From: Bacteroidetes bacterium UBA4408
GTDB taxonomy: Bacteria; Bacteroidota; Bacteroidia; UBA4408
Length of the DNA stretch: 21,387 nucleotides
Reading direction: 5' to 3'
Assembly (NCBI GenBank): GCA_002389785.1
Contig: DGQS01000015.1
Span: 1 to 21,387, forward strand
Shown here: positions 1-8,195 of the stretch, one piece after another
Numbering within the stretch: position 1 is the first letter of the stretch
Layout: every line of letters begins with the position of its first letter
The notes under the pieces: generated by a model
Databases searched by the model: none
The model's input: only the letters and a program-made list of their open reading frames with translations
What the model was told of the DNA's origin: nothing
Translations under genes and position numbers: made by a program

Positions 1-45
1 ACCAGATCCTAAGTCTGGCGCGGCTGCCAATTACGCCACATCCGC
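1..45 (-). tRNA. tRNA-Leu(UAG), 5' part only
   Basis: The minus strand from position 45 downward reads as the 5' half of a leucine tRNA: a seven-base acceptor strand GCGGATG, the TG at positions 8-9, a D-arm containing the TTGG (G18-G19) element, then the anticodon stem CCAGA/TCTGG around the loop CTTAGGA. The anticodon TAG lies at 9-11, so it reads CUA-type leucine codons. The variable arm, T-arm and 3' acceptor strand lie beyond the window edge. It is transcribed away from the flavin-reductase gene. Confidence 0.88.
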
Positions 46-56
46 AGCTGTTTTAA

Positions 57-84
57 TTGGAGCTGCAAATGTAAATTATTTTTG
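57..84 (+). promoter_or_regulatory. Possible promoter of the flavin-reductase/DUF3127 operon
   Basis: TTG at 57-59 is followed after 17 bases by TATTTTTG at 77-84, which fits the Bacteroidota consensus TTG-N17-23-TAnnTTTG. It lies between the divergent tRNA-Leu and the coding region starting at 170. In an AT-rich intergenic region such boxes occur by chance, so this is tentative. Confidence 0.3.
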
Positions 85-169
85 CGAATACCATCGCATT
101 TTATGAATTCTCATCCAAATGGCTGAGTGCTACAGCCAAAAAAATTTCTACTTTTACCCAAAATTAATC

Positions 170-1060
170 ATGCTCACTATAAATCCCCAGGAAGTATCGG
201 TTCCTAAAATCCATAATTACTTATTGTCTGCCGTAGCACCTAGGCCCATTTGCTTTGCAAGTACCATAGATGCCGAAGGTAATCCCAATTTAAGTCCTTT
301 TAGCTTTTTCAATGTTTTCAGCGCAAATCCACCGGTGCTAATTTTTTCGCCTGCCCGCCGCGGTCGCGATAATACAACCAAACATACCTACGAAAATGTA
401 AAAGTACATGCCGAGGTAGTTATAAATGTGGTGAATTACGACATGGTGCAGCAAACCTCCCTAGCCAGTTCTGAATACCCAAAAGGAGTAAACGAATTTA
501 CCAAAGCAGGGTTTACTCCAATTGCTTCTCAACAGGTTGCTCCTTTTAGAGTGAAGGAATCGCCCGTGCAATTTGAGTGTAAAGTAGTTGAAGTGGTTGA
601 GCTTGGCGATAAAGGCGGAGCAGGTAATTTAGTTATTTGCGAAATTTTATTGATGCACATCGATGAGGCCGTGCTCAACGAAAATGGAACAATTGATCAA
701 AATAAAATTGATTTGGTTGCGCGCCTGGGTGGTGATTATTACTGCCGTGCCTCCGGCGATGCCTTGTTCGAAGTTGCTAAACCACTTACTACCATTGGAA
801 TTGGAGTTGATGCTATTCCGGCCGAAATTAAAAATAGTCGAATTCTCACCGGAAATAACTTAGGTCAATTGGGGAATGTCGAAAAAATTCCAAGTCCCGA
901 AGAAGCAACTGAGTATAGAGATTCGGAACAATTTTCAGCACTACTAAAATCACTTACCATCAACCTCGATCATTTTAAAGCAAACCAACACATCATAGCC
1001 AAGCATTTGTTGGATGAAGGAAAGGTAGTGGAAGCTTGGAAAATATTAATTCTTAACTAA
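170..1060 (+). CDS. Flavin reductase-like FMN-binding split-barrel protein
   Basis: A 296-residue protein of the flavin reductase-like family (FMN-binding split barrel). The N-terminal part carries the family signature: AVAPRPI near residue 21, a T-D-G-N-N-SP-S-FN series near residues 32-48, then SANPP. Relatives bind FMN and many reduce flavin with NAD(P)H, but the substrate of this one cannot be read from sequence. I chose the ATG at 170 over the in-frame ATG at 119. Family members start with a short M-L-T-I-type segment just before the VPK/LLSAVAPRP region, and the extra 17 residues from 119 (rich in Y, F, K) look untranslated. A promoter at 57-84 would allow either start. The DUF3127 gene follows after 19 bases, so the two are probably cotranscribed. 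Confidence 0.85.
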   Translation: MLTINPQEVSVPKIHNYLLSAVAPRPICFASTIDAEGNPNLSPFSFFNVFSANPPVLIFSPARRGRDNTTKHTYENVKVHAEVVINVVNYDMVQQTSLASSEYPKGVNEFTKAGFTPIASQQVAPFRVKESPVQFECKVVEVVELGDKGGAGNLVICEILLMHIDEAVLNENGTIDQNKIDLVARLGGDYYCRASGDALFEVAKPLTTIGIGVDAIPAEIKNSRILTGNNLGQLGNVEKIPSPEEATEYRDSEQFSALLKSLTINLDHFKANQHIIAKHLLDEGKVVEAWKILILN

Positions 1061-1079
1061 TCAACTAATATATTTACAC

Positions 1080-1445
1080 ATGTTTAACATTTCAGGAACC
1101 CTTAAAGTAAAAGGAAAAGAACAAAACGTTTCCGATAAATTTAAAAAGCGCGAATTTGTGCTTACCGAAAATAGCTCACAATACCCGCAGCACTTGAGCT
1201 TTCAACTTACGCAAGACCGTTGTGGATTGTTAGAACCATTCAACGAAGGCGCCGAAATAAAAGTATTTTTTAATCTACGCGGCCGCGAATGGACCAGCCC
1301 ACAAAATGAACTGAAGTATTTTAATTCGCTTGAGGCATGGAAAATTGAGGCAGTTGGTGCAGTTGCTCCTGTAAACACCCCAACAAGCTCTGCAGTTTCT
1401 GAACCTATCATTAGTTCATCAGAAGAAGACGATTTACCTTTTTAA
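1080..1445 (+). CDS. DUF3127 domain protein with SSB-like acidic tail
   Basis: A 121-residue protein of the DUF3127 family, which is common in Bacteroidota. Residues 1-95 carry the family landmarks: a K-K-R-E-F-V strand, QYPQHLSF, a D-R-C pair, NLRGREWTSPQ near residue 66, and KYFNSLEAW. The pattern suggests a small OB-fold. Residues 96-113 are a Pro/Ser/Thr linker, and the last eight residues are SEEDDLPF. That ending closely resembles the acidic C-terminal tip of single-stranded DNA-binding proteins (DDDIPF type), through which SSB recruits partner proteins. A nucleic-acid role is therefore an attractive inference, but function is not established here. The gene ends 19 bases before a strong terminator. 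Confidence 0.85.
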   Translation: MFNISGTLKVKGKEQNVSDKFKKREFVLTENSSQYPQHLSFQLTQDRCGLLEPFNEGAEIKVFFNLRGREWTSPQNELKYFNSLEAWKIEAVGAVAPVNTPTSSAVSEPIISSSEEDDLPF

Positions 1446-1464
1446 TAGGATTATAGAGCTAAGC

Positions 1465-1507
1465 AAAAAGCAGAAAGTAGCAAGGTTAGCAACTTTCTGC
1501 TTTTTTT
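1465..1507 (+). terminator. Rho-independent terminator after the DUF3127 gene
   Basis: A perfect 14-base inverted repeat, AAAAAGCAGAAAGT at 1465-1478 and its complement at 1492-1505, encloses a 13-base loop and runs into seven T residues (1501-1507). It closes the flavin-reductase/DUF3127 unit and insulates the sugar operon downstream. Confidence 0.9.
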
Positions 1508-1554
1508 ATGCTGCTAAGGCAATATCGTTGCGTCGAATGATAAGCACAAATCAC

Positions 1555-1584
1555 TTGTGGCATATTGGCTTTTTAGTATCTTCG
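1555..1584 (+). promoter_or_regulatory. Promoter of the nucleotide-sugar operon
   Basis: TTG at 1555-1557, a 19-base spacer and TATCTTCG at 1577-1584 fit the Bacteroidota sigma-70 pattern TTG-N19-TAnnTTTG with one T-to-C change. Transcription would start near 1590, about 20 bases before the first gene. The position directly after a terminator and before a six-gene run supports it. Confidence 0.5.
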
Positions 1585-1609
1585 CAACTCTTTTAAAATA
1601 CCCTGTAAA

Positions 1610-2752
1610 ATGGAAAAAATAATGAAGAAAATTCAAATGGTTGACCTCAAAAGTCAATACGAAAAAATAAAAACAGAAGTAGATGCAGCCATCATGCAAG
1701 TGATTGAAAACACTGCATTTATCAATGGCCCCGAAGTAAAGGCTTTTCAAGCTGAACTGGAAAATTACTTAAAAGTAAAACACGTTATACCTTGTGCCAA
1801 TGGTACCGATGCCTTACAAATAGCAATGATGGCCTTGGGCTTAAAACCAGGCGACGAGGTTATTACAGCAAATTTTACTTATGTAGCAACAGCCGAAGTA
1901 ATTGCATTGCTTGGTTTAACACCGGTATTGGTTTATGTATTGCCTGATACTTTCGACATTGATTTAGCTGCTGTTGAAAAGGCTATTACCCCTAAAACTA
2001 AAGCCATTGTTCCGGTTCATTTATTTGGTCAATGCGCCGATATGGAAGCTTTGATGAACTTGGCGAAAAAGCATAATTTGTTTGTAATTGAAGATACCGC
2101 TCAGGCAATTGGTGCCGATTATACCTATTCGGATGGAAGCAAACACAAAGCAGGAACAATGGGAACCATTGGATGTACTTCGTTTTTCCCTTCAAAAAAT
2201 TTAGGTTGTTACGGCGATGGTGGTGCAATTTATACGAATGACGACAACTTGGCTAAATCAATTCGCATGATTGCTAATCACGGTCAAAGCGTACAATACT
2301 ACCACGATAGCATAGGTGTAAATTCTCGTCTCGATAGCATTCAAGCAGCCATTTTGCGCATAAAATTGCGTGAATTAGATAGCTACGCGAAAGCACGAAA
2401 CGCTGCTGCAGCTTATTACGACAAGGCTTTTGCCAATCACCCTAAGGTAAAAACTCCAGCAAGAGCTAAAAACTCCACCCATGTTTTTCATCAATATACC
2501 TTGCAATTAAAAGGAGTAGATCGTGCGGCATTAAAGGATTATTTAGCTTCTAAAGACATACCGGCAATGATTTATTATCCGGTGCCCTTGCATCTGCAAA
2601 AAGCGTATACCGATGCACGCTACAAAGCGGGCGATTTTCCGGTGACCGAGCAATTGTGTGCTACTGTAATTTCCTTGCCCATGCATACCGAATTAGATGC
2701 TGAAACACTGAAGTACATTACTAGCGAAGTACTTTCTTTTTTAAACAAATAA
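1610..2752 (+). CDS. wbpE: UDP-2-acetamido-3-oxo-glucuronate aminotransferase (WbpE/WlbC type)
   Basis: A 380-residue PLP-dependent aminotransferase of the DegT/DnrJ/EryC1 family. Landmarks are NGTDAL at 64-69 (cofactor phosphate side), the E-D-T-A-Q-A element at 161-166 with the pyridine-binding Asp162, and the Schiff-base lysine K196 in TSFFPSKNLGCYGDGGA. The last block and the GVNSRLD-QAA segment match WbpE/WlbC, which transfers the glutamate amino group to C3 of UDP-2-acetamido-3-keto-glucuronate. The WlbA- and WbpD-type genes in the same operon support this substrate. Translation could also begin at 1622, where the second Met starts a more typical N-terminus (MKKIQMVDL). No catalytic residue appears to be missing. 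Confidence 0.88.
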   Translation: MEKIMKKIQMVDLKSQYEKIKTEVDAAIMQVIENTAFINGPEVKAFQAELENYLKVKHVIPCANGTDALQIAMMALGLKPGDEVITANFTYVATAEVIALLGLTPVLVYVLPDTFDIDLAAVEKAITPKTKAIVPVHLFGQCADMEALMNLAKKHNLFVIEDTAQAIGADYTYSDGSKHKAGTMGTIGCTSFFPSKNLGCYGDGGAIYTNDDNLAKSIRMIANHGQSVQYYHDSIGVNSRLDSIQAAILRIKLRELDSYAKARNAAAAYYDKAFANHPKVKTPARAKNSTHVFHQYTLQLKGVDRAALKDYLASKDIPAMIYYPVPLHLQKAYTDARYKAGDFPVTEQLCATVISLPMHTELDAETLKYITSEVLSFLNK

Positions 2753-2802
2753 ATTCCTGAAAAGGTAAAATTAGAGCATATTAAAATTAAAGAAATTCAT
2801 TC

Positions 2803-4122
2803 ATGAACATAGCAGTTGTTGGAACAGGATACGTGGGATTGGTAACCGGTACTTGCCTCGCCGAAACAGGAAACCACGTTATATGTGTAGATATTAACGA
2901 AGCAAAAGTGAAGAAAATGCAGGCAGGAGAAATTCCTATTTATGAGCCTCATCTTGATGCTTTGTTTGAACGAAATATTAAACATGGGCGCTTGCACTTT
3001 ACGACCAATTTGAAGGAAGCCGTTGACAAAGCAAAAATTATTTTTCTTGCCTTGCCTACTCCTCCCGGGGAAGATGGAAGCGCCGATTTAAGTTATATTT
3101 TGGGAGTAGCCAACGATTTAGGCAAAATAATTAACGAATACAAGATAATTGTTGATAAAAGCACAGTGCCGGTAGGTACCGCCGAAAAAGTGTACAAGGC
3201 CATTAAAACCAATGCAAACTGTGAATTTGATGTGGTTTCGAATCCTGAATTTTTGCGCGAAGGATTTGCTGTAGATGATTTTATGAAACCTGATCGTGTT
3301 GTAATCGGAACGCGTTCTGAAAAAGCCAAAAAGCTGATGGAAGACTTGTACAAACCCTATGTTCGTCAAGGAAATCCCATCATTTTTATGGATGAAAAAT
3401 CAGCCGAATTAACCAAATATGCAGCCAATGCTTTTTTAGCAACCAAAATTACCTTCATGAACGAAATCGCCAATTTGTGCGAGAAATTGGGAGCCGATGT
3501 AGATGCAATTCGCATGGGTATTGGTTCTGACGATCGCATTGGGAAGCGTTTCTTGTTTCCCGGTATTGGTTATGGTGGAAGTTGTTTTCCGAAAGATGTA
3601 CAAGCGCTCGAAAAATCAGCCATTGACAGCGATTACGACTTTAGAATTTTAAAAGCTGTAATGCAAGTTAATGAAAAACAAAAAACAAGCATTATTCCTA
3701 AAATGCTGGCGTATTTCAAAAATAACTTGAAGGGAAAGCGAATTGCACTTTGGGGATTGGCCTTTAAGCCTGATACCGATGATATTCGGGAGGCTCCTGC
3801 TTTGTATTTAATTGATGCATTAACGATGGCCGGTGCCACCGTTTGTGCCTACGATCCCGAAGGAATGAACAACGTGAAAAACTTACTGGGAGATAAAATT
3901 TTATATGCAAACGATCCCTACCAAGCGCTCGAAAATGCGGATGCTTTGCTCATCGCTACTGAATGGAATATTTTTAGAACTCCCGATTTCGAGCAACTTG
4001 AAAAACTTTTAAAAGCTAAAGTAATTTTTGATGGACGAAATTTATATAGCCCTCAACAAATGCGTGAAATGGGTTATTATTATTGCAGCGTTGGACGCGA
4101 ATTAGTTCAACCTTTAAGTTAA
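2803..4122 (+). CDS. ugd: UDP-glucose 6-dehydrogenase
   Basis: A 439-residue UDP-glucose 6-dehydrogenase. It makes UDP-glucuronate from UDP-glucose by two successive NAD-dependent oxidations. The Rossmann motif GTGYVG is at 7-12 with the NAD-ribose Asp at 30. The catalytic set is visible: Glu149 in NPEFLREG, Lys214 in FLATKITFMNE, and the nucleophile Cys261 in GIGYGGSCFPKD. The C-terminal UDP-binding domain includes GLAFKPDTDDIRE. Length and all motifs are normal for the UGDH family. It starts 50 bases after the aminotransferase gene and precedes the UDP-glucuronate decarboxylase that would use its product. Confidence 0.95.
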   Translation: MNIAVVGTGYVGLVTGTCLAETGNHVICVDINEAKVKKMQAGEIPIYEPHLDALFERNIKHGRLHFTTNLKEAVDKAKIIFLALPTPPGEDGSADLSYILGVANDLGKIINEYKIIVDKSTVPVGTAEKVYKAIKTNANCEFDVVSNPEFLREGFAVDDFMKPDRVVIGTRSEKAKKLMEDLYKPYVRQGNPIIFMDEKSAELTKYAANAFLATKITFMNEIANLCEKLGADVDAIRMGIGSDDRIGKRFLFPGIGYGGSCFPKDVQALEKSAIDSDYDFRILKAVMQVNEKQKTSIIPKMLAYFKNNLKGKRIALWGLAFKPDTDDIREAPALYLIDALTMAGATVCAYDPEGMNNVKNLLGDKILYANDPYQALENADALLIATEWNIFRTPDFEQLEKLLKAKVIFDGRNLYSPQQMREMGYYYCSVGRELVQPLS

Positions 4123-4185
4123 TTTCAAACACAGTATCATAAAATTTCTACAAACGAACTTAAAATTGTATACCATATTTCAACG

Positions 4186-5157
4186 ATGAAAAGAGTTTTA
4201 ATTACAGGAGCAGCAGGATTTTTAGGCTCTCATTTATGCGACCGATTTATTAAAGAAGGCTATTATGTGATAGCCATGGATAATTTAATTACGGGTGATC
4301 TGCGAAATATTGAACATCTTTTTAAACTTAAAAATTTTGAATTTTATCACCACGATGTTTCAAAATTTGTACACGTACCCGGCGAATTGCATTATATACT
4401 TCATTTTGCTTCTCCTGCAAGCCCAATCGATTATTTAAAAATTCCGATTCAAACCTTAAAGGTTGGTTCATTGGGAACACACAACTTGCTTGGATTAGCC
4501 AAAGCGAAAGGTGCACGCATGTTAATTGCATCAACCAGCGAAGTATACGGCGATCCAATGGTGCATCCACAAACAGAAGATTATTGGGGAAATGTAAATC
4601 CAATTGGCCCACGTGGTGTATACGACGAAGCTAAACGTTTTCAAGAAGCCATTACCATGGCCTATCATACCTACCACAAAGTAGAAACGCGTATCGTCCG
4701 TATTTTCAATACTTATGGACCCAGAATGCGACTCAACGATGGTCGTGTATTGCCTGCTTTTATTGGACAAGCATTGCGTGGTGAAGATTTAACCATGTTT
4801 GGTGATGGTTCTCAAACGCGTTCATTTTGTTATGTCGACGATTTGGTAGAAGGTATTTATCGTTTGTTGCTGAGTGATTACGCATATCCTGTGAATATTG
4901 GCAATCCTGCTGAAATTACCATCAAACAGTTTGGCGAAGAAATTATTAAACTTACCGGGACATCACAAATATTAATTTCAAAACCATTGCCTCAAGACGA
5001 TCCAAAACAACGTAGACCCGACATTACAAAAGCAAAGGAATTACTTGGATGGGAACCAAAAGTAAGCAGAGAAGAAGGGCTTAAAATTACTTACGAATAT
5101 TTTAAATCCTTGTCAAAAGAGGAATTGTTTAAAACCGAACACCGCAAATTTAATTAA
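4186..5157 (+). CDS. uxs: UDP-glucuronate decarboxylase (UDP-xylose synthase)
   Basis: A 323-residue extended short-chain dehydrogenase of the UDP-glucuronate decarboxylase family. It converts UDP-glucuronate to UDP-xylose with bound NAD. Residues 7-16 ([10 protein letters not shown]) form the NAD motif, S116-T117-S118-E119 lies in the active site, and Tyr146 and Lys150 form the YxxxK pair in [11 protein letters not shown], a signature of [16 protein letters not shown] near residue 210 binds the nucleotide. There is no N-terminal membrane segment, so it is a soluble cytosolic form. It lies directly after the UDP-glucose dehydrogenase gene, and the acetyltransferase gene follows after 5 bases, so it is firmly within the operon. 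Confidence 0.93.
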   Translation: MKRVLITGAAGFLGSHLCDRFIKEGYYVIAMDNLITGDLRNIEHLFKLKNFEFYHHDVSKFVHVPGELHYILHFASPASPIDYLKIPIQTLKVGSLGTHNLLGLAKAKGARMLIASTSEVYGDPMVHPQTEDYWGNVNPIGPRGVYDEAKRFQEAITMAYHTYHKVETRIVRIFNTYGPRMRLNDGRVLPAFIGQALRGEDLTMFGDGSQTRSFCYVDDLVEGIYRLLLSDYAYPVNIGNPAEITIKQFGEEIIKLTGTSQILISKPLPQDDPKQRRPDITKAKELLGWEPKVSREEGLKITYEYFKSLSKEELFKTEHRKFN

Positions 5158-5162
5158 CTACT

Positions 5163-5732
5163 ATGGAATATTCAGCACATGCATCTGCCTTTATTGACGA
5201 AGGTTGTACGATTGGAAAGGGAACAAAAATTTGGCATTTTTCGCACATTATGTCGAATTGTGTATTGGGTGAAAATTGCAACATAGGCCAAAACGTAGTG
5301 ATATCACCGGGCGTAGTGTTAGGTAGCAATGTTAAGGTGCAAAACAATGTTTCAATTTATACCGGTGTAACCTGCGACGACGATGTATTTTTAGGGCCTT
5401 CCATGGTTTTTACCAATGTTATAAATCCAAGAAGTGCCATCAATCGTAAAAACGAATATGCCAAAACACATGTTGGAAAAGGGGCATCTATCGGAGCTAA
5501 TGCAACCATTGTTTGTGGGCATAACATAGGTGAGTATGCGTTTATTGGAGCCGGAGCAGTGGTTACCAAAAATGTACCTGCTTATTCATTATGGGTTGGT
5601 AATCCTGCCAAACAATTGGGTTGGATTAGTGAACATGGTCATCGCTTGAAATTTGATGCTTACAACACTGCCGTTTGTCCCGAAAGTAAGGAGAAGTATC
5701 AGCTCAATGAAGGAAAAGTAAGTAAAGTTTAA
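5163..5732 (+). CDS. wbpD: UDP-2-acetamido-3-amino-glucuronate N-acetyltransferase (WbpD/WlbB type)
   Basis: A 189-residue left-handed beta-helix acetyltransferase. Hexapeptide repeats run from about residue 9 to 145 (IGKGTKI, LGENCNI, IGANATI, IGEYAFIGAGAVV). The stretch GPSMVFTNVINPRSAI with KNEYAKT is typical of WbpD/WlbB, which uses acetyl-CoA to acetylate the 3-amino group of UDP-GlcNAc3NA. The C-terminal tail GWISEHGHRL...VCPESKEKYQL is also shared with that group. It lies 5 bases after uxs and 9 bases before the WlbA-type dehydrogenase gene, in tight operon spacing with its pathway partners. Confidence 0.9.
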   Translation: MEYSAHASAFIDEGCTIGKGTKIWHFSHIMSNCVLGENCNIGQNVVISPGVVLGSNVKVQNNVSIYTGVTCDDDVFLGPSMVFTNVINPRSAINRKNEYAKTHVGKGASIGANATIVCGHNIGEYAFIGAGAVVTKNVPAYSLWVGNPAKQLGWISEHGHRLKFDAYNTAVCPESKEKYQLNEGKVSKV

Positions 5733-5741
5733 AATAGACTC

Positions 5742-6755
5742 GTGGAAAAGAAAATTAAATTTGCAATAATCGGACAAGGACACATTGGTAAACGTCATGC
5801 CGAAATGGTACGCCGAAACAGTGAAGCGCAGTTAATTGCTGTTTGCGATACTGCACCCAAAGAGAATTTAGGATTAACAAATTTGGAAGTTCCATTTTAT
5901 AGCTCCATTGAAGATCTCTTGGCCGCAGGTCACGAAATAGATGTTGTTAGCGTTTGCACTCCCAACGGGTTGCATGCAAAGCACTCTTTGCTGGCACTCG
6001 AAAATAAAATGCATGTGGTGTGCGAAAAACCAATGGCATTGCACAAGGCCGATTGTGAAGCACTCATTTACAAAGCGCTTCAAATGCACAAAAATTTGTT
6101 TTGTGTGATGCAAAATCGCTATTCTCCTCCATCGGTCTGGATTAAAGATGTGATTGAAAATAAAGTTATTGGAGATGTCTTTTTGGTGCAGTTAAACTGC
6201 TACTGGAATCGCGACGATCGTTATTATAAACCCGGAAACTGGAAAGGAAACAATGAGCTCGACGGAGGGACCTTATTTACGCAGTTCTCTCACTTTATTG
6301 ATATCATGTATTGGTTGTTTGGAGATATTAAAGATATACAAGCAAAGTTCAACGATTTTACCCACAAACATTCAACTGAGTTTGAAGATTCAGGTTTGGT
6401 GAATTTTAATTTTGTGAATGGGGGAATGGGATGCATCAATTACAGTACCGCCATTTGGGATACCAACCTTGAAAGTAGCATGACCATTATTGGAAAAAAT
6501 GGTAGCGTGAAAATTGGTGGACAATACATGAACGAAGTAGAATATTGTCACATTAAGGACTATACCATGCCTGAACTTCCTCCGGCAAGTCCGGCCAATG
6601 ATTATGGAAGTTATAAAGGATCAGCTGCCAACCATCATTTTATTATAGAAAACGTGGTTGATACTTTGAAAGGTCGTACCACCATTACAACCAATGCTTT
6701 AGAAGGCTTGAAAGTGGTGGATATTATAGAACGAATTTACGCGCTACGAAATTAA
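5742..6755 (+). CDS. wlbA: UDP-GlcNAc-uronate 3-dehydrogenase (WlbA type, Gfo/Idh/MocA family)
   Basis: A 337-residue Gfo/Idh/MocA oxidoreductase that starts with GTG. It has the N-terminal Rossmann motif GQGHIG at 11-16, the family lysine in EKPMA (K96), and the C-terminal DGGTLFTQFSHFIDIMYWL block with His184. The NRYSPPSV and YYKPGNWKG segments follow the Bordetella WlbA pattern rather than the shorter Pseudomonas WbpB pattern with its LRHHQAI motif. It should oxidise C3 of UDP-2-acetamido-glucuronate to the ketone used by the aminotransferase at 1610. Members differ in whether NADH is recycled with 2-oxoglutarate; I cannot decide this from sequence. The gene starts 9 bases after wbpD. Confidence 0.85.
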   Translation: MEKKIKFAIIGQGHIGKRHAEMVRRNSEAQLIAVCDTAPKENLGLTNLEVPFYSSIEDLLAAGHEIDVVSVCTPNGLHAKHSLLALENKMHVVCEKPMALHKADCEALIYKALQMHKNLFCVMQNRYSPPSVWIKDVIENKVIGDVFLVQLNCYWNRDDRYYKPGNWKGNNELDGGTLFTQFSHFIDIMYWLFGDIKDIQAKFNDFTHKHSTEFEDSGLVNFNFVNGGMGCINYSTAIWDTNLESSMTIIGKNGSVKIGGQYMNEVEYCHIKDYTMPELPPASPANDYGSYKGSAANHHFIIENVVDTLKGRTTITTNALEGLKVVDIIERIYALRN

Positions 6756-6769
6756 TTTTGATAAATTTG
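6753..6769 (+). promoter_or_regulatory. Possible internal promoter before the last sugar gene
   Basis: The 94-base gap before the 6850 gene holds two matches to TAnnTTTG, at 6753-6760 and 6762-6769, but neither has a convincing TTG box 17-23 bases upstream. The unusually long gap, compared with 5-9 bases in the two junctions before it, is the main reason to consider a second start here. Confidence 0.2.
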
Positions 6770-6849
6770 AAACCTCTTCAGAAAAATTCAGTTTAAGTAC
6801 CTCGGTTAAAAAGAACAAACACAATAATATCTCAATTCTAAAACACAGT

Positions 6850-8142
6850 ATGATACACGAAAAATTAGTTAAAAAGGAAGCAAAACTTGCTCTTATTGGA
6901 TTAGGCTATGTAGGGTTACCTATAGCGTTAGCATTTGCCAAAAAATTCAAAGTAATTGGTTTCGACATCAATGAAGAAAGAGTAAAAATGATGCAAAATA
7001 AAATTGACCCTAGTGAAGAATTACCCAGCGAAGCATTTGATGGCTGCGATATTCAATTCACTGCTTCATTGGACGTTTTAAAAGAGGCAAACTTTTTTAT
7101 TGTTGCCGTTCCAACTCCAATTGATGATGCAAATTTACCCGACTTAAAACCATTGATTGGCGCTTCCACTACTGTAGGTAAAGTGCTTAAAAAAGGCGAT
7201 TATGTAGTATATGAATCAACCGTATATCCGGGATGTACCGAAGAAGATTGTATACCGGTATTGGAACAACTTTCAGGTTTAAAATTTAAATCCGATTTCA
7301 AAGTTGGATATTCTCCTGAGCGTATTAATCCGGGCGATAAAGAACATACCATTACTAAAATTTTAAAAGTTGTTTCAGGTTGCGATGACGAAGCCCTTGA
7401 CCAAGTGGCAAAAGTTTACGAAAGTATAATTGAACCGGGAGTGCACCGTGCATCAAGCATGAAAGTTGCCGAAGCAGCAAAAATTATTGAAAATTCACAA
7501 CGCGATTTAAACATTGCCTTCATGAATGAATTATCAATTATTTTTAGCCGAATGGGAATTAATACCTATGAAGTGTTAGAAGCTGCGGGTACTAAATGGA
7601 ATTTCTTGAAATTCTCTCCGGGATTGGTGGGTGGACATTGCATTGGTGTTGATCCATATTATTTGACACACAAAGCAGAAGCCCTTGGATACCATGCCCG
7701 TATTATTAATAGCGGTAGATATGTTAACGATTCAATGGGAGCATACATCGCAAAATCAACTGTAAAGAAAATTATTGCAGCACGCAAGGATTTAACTAAA
7801 TCGGTGGTATTGGTTATGGGTGCTACATTTAAAGAAAATGTAAGCGATATCCGTAATTCGAAAGTTGCCGATGTAATCAAAGAATTTAAATCATTTGGTG
7901 TAACCGTTGAGGTGGTTGACCCTTACGCAGCTTCTAAAGATTTGCAACACGAATATGGTTTTGGTTTGGAAGAAAAAATCGGAAAAGGATACGACGCTGT
8001 TGTGGTAGCCGTGAATCATAAAGATTACCTCGGTTTTGATGAAAATTATTTCAAATCGATTTTGTCTGACGGAGGCGTATTAGTGGACATTAAAGGTATA
8101 TATCGAAATAAAATAAAGAATATACCTTACTGGAGTTTGTAA
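6850..8142 (+). CDS. tviB: UDP-N-acetylhexosamine 6-dehydrogenase (TviB/WbpO clade)
   Basis: A 430-residue nucleotide-sugar dehydrogenase with GLGYVGLP at 17-24, YESTVYPGCTEE at 121-132, GYSPERINPGD at 153-163, Lys211 and the catalytic Cys264 in GLVGGHCIGVDPYYLTHKA. These blocks, especially GGHCIGVDPYYL, follow the TviB/WbpO/CapL clade that oxidises UDP-GlcNAc or UDP-GalNAc at C6, not the UDP-glucose clade seen at 2803. In this operon it most likely makes UDP-GlcNAc-uronate, the first intermediate of the diacetamido-sugar route, a step done by WbpA in Pseudomonas. Its exact substrate could instead be UDP-GalNAc. It is the last gene before the bidirectional terminator. Confidence 0.9.
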   Translation: MIHEKLVKKEAKLALIGLGYVGLPIALAFAKKFKVIGFDINEERVKMMQNKIDPSEELPSEAFDGCDIQFTASLDVLKEANFFIVAVPTPIDDANLPDLKPLIGASTTVGKVLKKGDYVVYESTVYPGCTEEDCIPVLEQLSGLKFKSDFKVGYSPERINPGDKEHTITKILKVVSGCDDEALDQVAKVYESIIEPGVHRASSMKVAEAAKIIENSQRDLNIAFMNELSIIFSRMGINTYEVLEAAGTKWNFLKFSPGLVGGHCIGVDPYYLTHKAEALGYHARIINSGRYVNDSMGAYIAKSTVKKIIAARKDLTKSVVLVMGATFKENVSDIRNSKVADVIKEFKSFGVTVEVVDPYAASKDLQHEYGFGLEEKIGKGYDAVVVAVNHKDYLGFDENYFKSILSDGGVLVDIKGIYRNKIKNIPYWSL

Positions 8143-8156
8143 ACCACGAATCCAAG

Positions 8157-8195
8157 AAAAACGGGATAACTGATTGTAAGTTGTCCCGTTTTTTT
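8157..8195. terminator. Bidirectional terminator between convergent operons
   Basis: AAAAACGGGATAAC at 8157-8170 pairs with 8180-8193, with one G-U pair, around a 9-base loop. T-runs follow on both strands: seven on plus (8189-8195), five on minus. On the minus strand the T/A tract overlaps the stop codon of the ketosynthase gene (8194-8196). It can end both the sugar operon and the polyene operon. Confidence 0.85.

Noticed and set aside
66..73. TACATTTG on the minus strand as promoter of the tRNA-Leu gene
   Set aside because: It matches TAnnTTTG but has no TTG box at a fitting distance, and a plus-strand promoter candidate overlaps the same bases.
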